Assembly: GCA_014728045.1 (NCBI GenBank)
Contig: WJMH01000010.1
Span: forward strand, 219,461 to 283,460
Direction: 5' to 3'
DNA: 64,000 bases
Source: Candidatus Omnitrophota bacterium
Lineage (GTDB): Bacteria > Omnitrophota > Gorgyraeia > Tantalellales > Tantalellaceae
Position 1 is the stretch's first letter. The number at the start of each line of letters is the position of its first letter. The notes under the pieces were generated by a model that ran no database searches, was not told the origin of the DNA, and worked only from the letters and a program-made list of their open reading frames with translations. A program made the position numbers and the translations under genes. Positions 62,825-64,000 of this stretch are shown one piece after another.

Positions 62825-64000
62825 TTACTGTTGTATCCTCCGCTTCTCGGTCTGCACGACCTTGCCTTTAAGTGTTGTGGGACTGGTGGACTTGACCTTA
62901 ACCCACACCAATTGTCCGTTCAGGTCTTCTTCCCAAGGAAAAACACACGGAGTGTTATCTCGTGTGCGCCCCATGAACTCTTTATCAGACATGCGGCTCT
63001 TGCCCACAACGAGCACTTCCTGCTCAGTCCCTATCATTTCCTTGTTCTTGGCGTGCGAGATCTTTTTCTGCAGATCCAGAAGCTCTTTATTCCTGGCCCT
63101 TTTGGTCTCGTCGTCAACATCGTCCACCAGACAGGAAGAAACGGCCGGCGGCCTTAGCGAATACTTGAAAATAAAGGCCGAATTATATCCTATCTCTTCC
63201 ATAGCACGATACGTTGCCTTGAAATCGCTTTCCTTTTCGGACGGAAAGCCAACTATCATGTCCGTGCTCAGGCCGGCAGGGGGGATCATTTCCCTTAATA
63301 AATCTATCTTTTTACGATAATCGGCGTAAGTGTATTTCCTATTCATCAGATCAAGTATCTTGTCCGAACCGGACTGGAGTGGCAGGTGTATATGTTCGCA
63401 AACCTTTTCCAGGTCCCTCATGGCCCTGAAAAGGTCTTTTCTGGCATCCTTGGGATGGCTTGTGGTAAAGCGTATCCTTTCGATACCGTTAATTTTATTG
63501 ATCTCTTCCAGAAGTTTTGGAAATGAGATCTTATTTGTCAGCCCTTTCCCGTATGAGTTCACGTTCTGCCCTAAAAGCGTCACTTCTTTGAACCCTTCAT
63601 CGGCAAGGGTTTTTATTTCCTTCACTATATCCCCCTTTGGACGCGAAACCTCACGCCCTCTTACATGAGGAACTATGCAGTACGAACAAAAATTATTACA
63701 GCCGTACATGATGTTCACGAAAGCGGAGAATGTTCCGGTCCTGTAACCGGGCAGGTTCTTTTTTCCGGGCCGTCTTTTCCTGTCGACCGCCAGAAGCTTT
63801 TCGGAACTTTTCGTCTTCTCCAATAGATCAGGAATATCGTAGATATTACTCGGCCCGACGACGATATCGATCTGGGGAAATTCCTTGAAAAGCATCTCGC
63901 CATGCCTCTGGGCCATACATCCGAGAACTCCTACCCGCAGCTCCGGATCTTTTTTCCGCCTGGCTTTTAGCTTCTGGATCTGTCCTGTTACCCTGTCCTC
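62825..64000 (-). CDS. miaB: tRNA-2-methylthio-N6-dimethylallyladenosine synthase, N terminus missing
   Basis: The last 391 residues of a methylthiotransferase; the gene enters from the right edge, in frame from base 64000. The N-terminal cluster part shows GVLGCMAQRHGEML. The radical-SAM cluster is CNNFCSYC, followed by PHVRGREVSRP. A TRAM domain forms the C terminus. It methylthiolates i6A37, the product of MiaA. RimO is less likely given the miaA neighbour. Confidence 0.94.
   Translation of the reverse strand, partial: EDRVTGQIQKLKARRKKDPELRVGVLGCMAQRHGEMLFKEFPQIDIVVGPSNIYDIPDLLEKTKSSEKLLAVDRKRRPGKKNLPGYRTGTFSAFVNIMYGCNNFCSYCIVPHVRGREVSRPKGDIVKEIKTLADEGFKEVTLLGQNVNSYGKGLTNKISFPKLLEEINKINGIERIRFTTSHPKDARKDLFRAMRDLEKVCEHIHLPLQSGSDKILDLMNRKYTYADYRKKIDLLREMIPPAGLSTDMIVGFPSEKESDFKATYRAMEEIGYNSAFIFKYSLRPPAVSSCLVDDVDDETKRARNKELLDLQKKISHAKNKEMIGTEQEVLVVGKSRMSDKEFMGRTRDNTPCVFPWEEDLNGQLVWVKVKSTSPTTLKGKVVQTEKRRIQQ

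Overview
The window reads as chromosomal DNA of a free-living or host-independent Gram-negative bacterium, about half G+C and very densely coded. Outer-membrane biogenesis is evident (LptD, heptosyltransferase-like GT9 enzymes, a GmhB-type phosphatase, an O-antigen ligase/polymerase). Together with the NodU-type carbamoyltransferase, the paired DPM-like GT2 enzymes and the gene content, this makes me suspect an uncultured lineage such as Omnitrophota. That is an inference from gene style, not a proof. Every gene I can support lies on the minus strand, so transcription runs from high to low coordinates. No gene-free stretch exceeds about 220 bases, and I see no rRNA, tRNA, insertion sequence, prophage or CRISPR array.

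From right to left (5' to 3' of the transcripts): miaB (partial), miaA and hflX at 64.0-60.4 kb. Next is a heat-shock block behind a CIRCE/sigma70-type promoter, hrcA-grpE-dnaK-dnaJ, which continues without an obvious break into fmdB-like, vanZ-like, DUF1015 and accD (60.3-52.7 kb). A second promoter overlaps the accD stop codon and precedes an MsmK-type ABC ATPase, two membrane GAF-GGDEF diguanylate cyclases and lptD (52.7-45.9 kb).

A promoter at 45.9 kb opens a 24-kb run of nearly overlapping genes. It starts with nucleotide-sugar genes (ugd, RmlC-like cupin, rfbA, rfbB, wbpA-like dehydrogenase, epimerase, UDP-xylose synthase, DegT aminotransferase, NodU carbamoyltransferase). It then carries an O-antigen ligase/polymerase, six GT2/GT9 glycosyltransferases, a GT39-like membrane transferase, gmhB and a UgtP-like glycosyltransferase. 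It ends with udg, a small exported half-ferritin, priA and fmt.

The glycolytic operon gap-pgk-tpiA-secG (21.8-18.2 kb) has a strong hairpin between gap and pgk and is followed by an oppABCDF peptide importer. Then come leuC-leuD-leuB-leuB-asd-truA (13.0-7.3 kb), with two tandem 3-isopropylmalate dehydrogenase genes. A three-gene mini-operon of tiny proteins around an AbrB-fold regulator (7.2-6.6 kb) has its own near-consensus promoter buried in a perfect palindrome. The left end holds rplM-rpsI with a terminator, and the arginine operon argC-J-B-D-F-G, with argG cut by the window edge.

The most unusual items are the AbrB mini-operon, the exported EncFtn-like half-ferritin, the highly charged N-terminal extension of LptD, and structured RNA elements in the gap-pgk and oppA regions.
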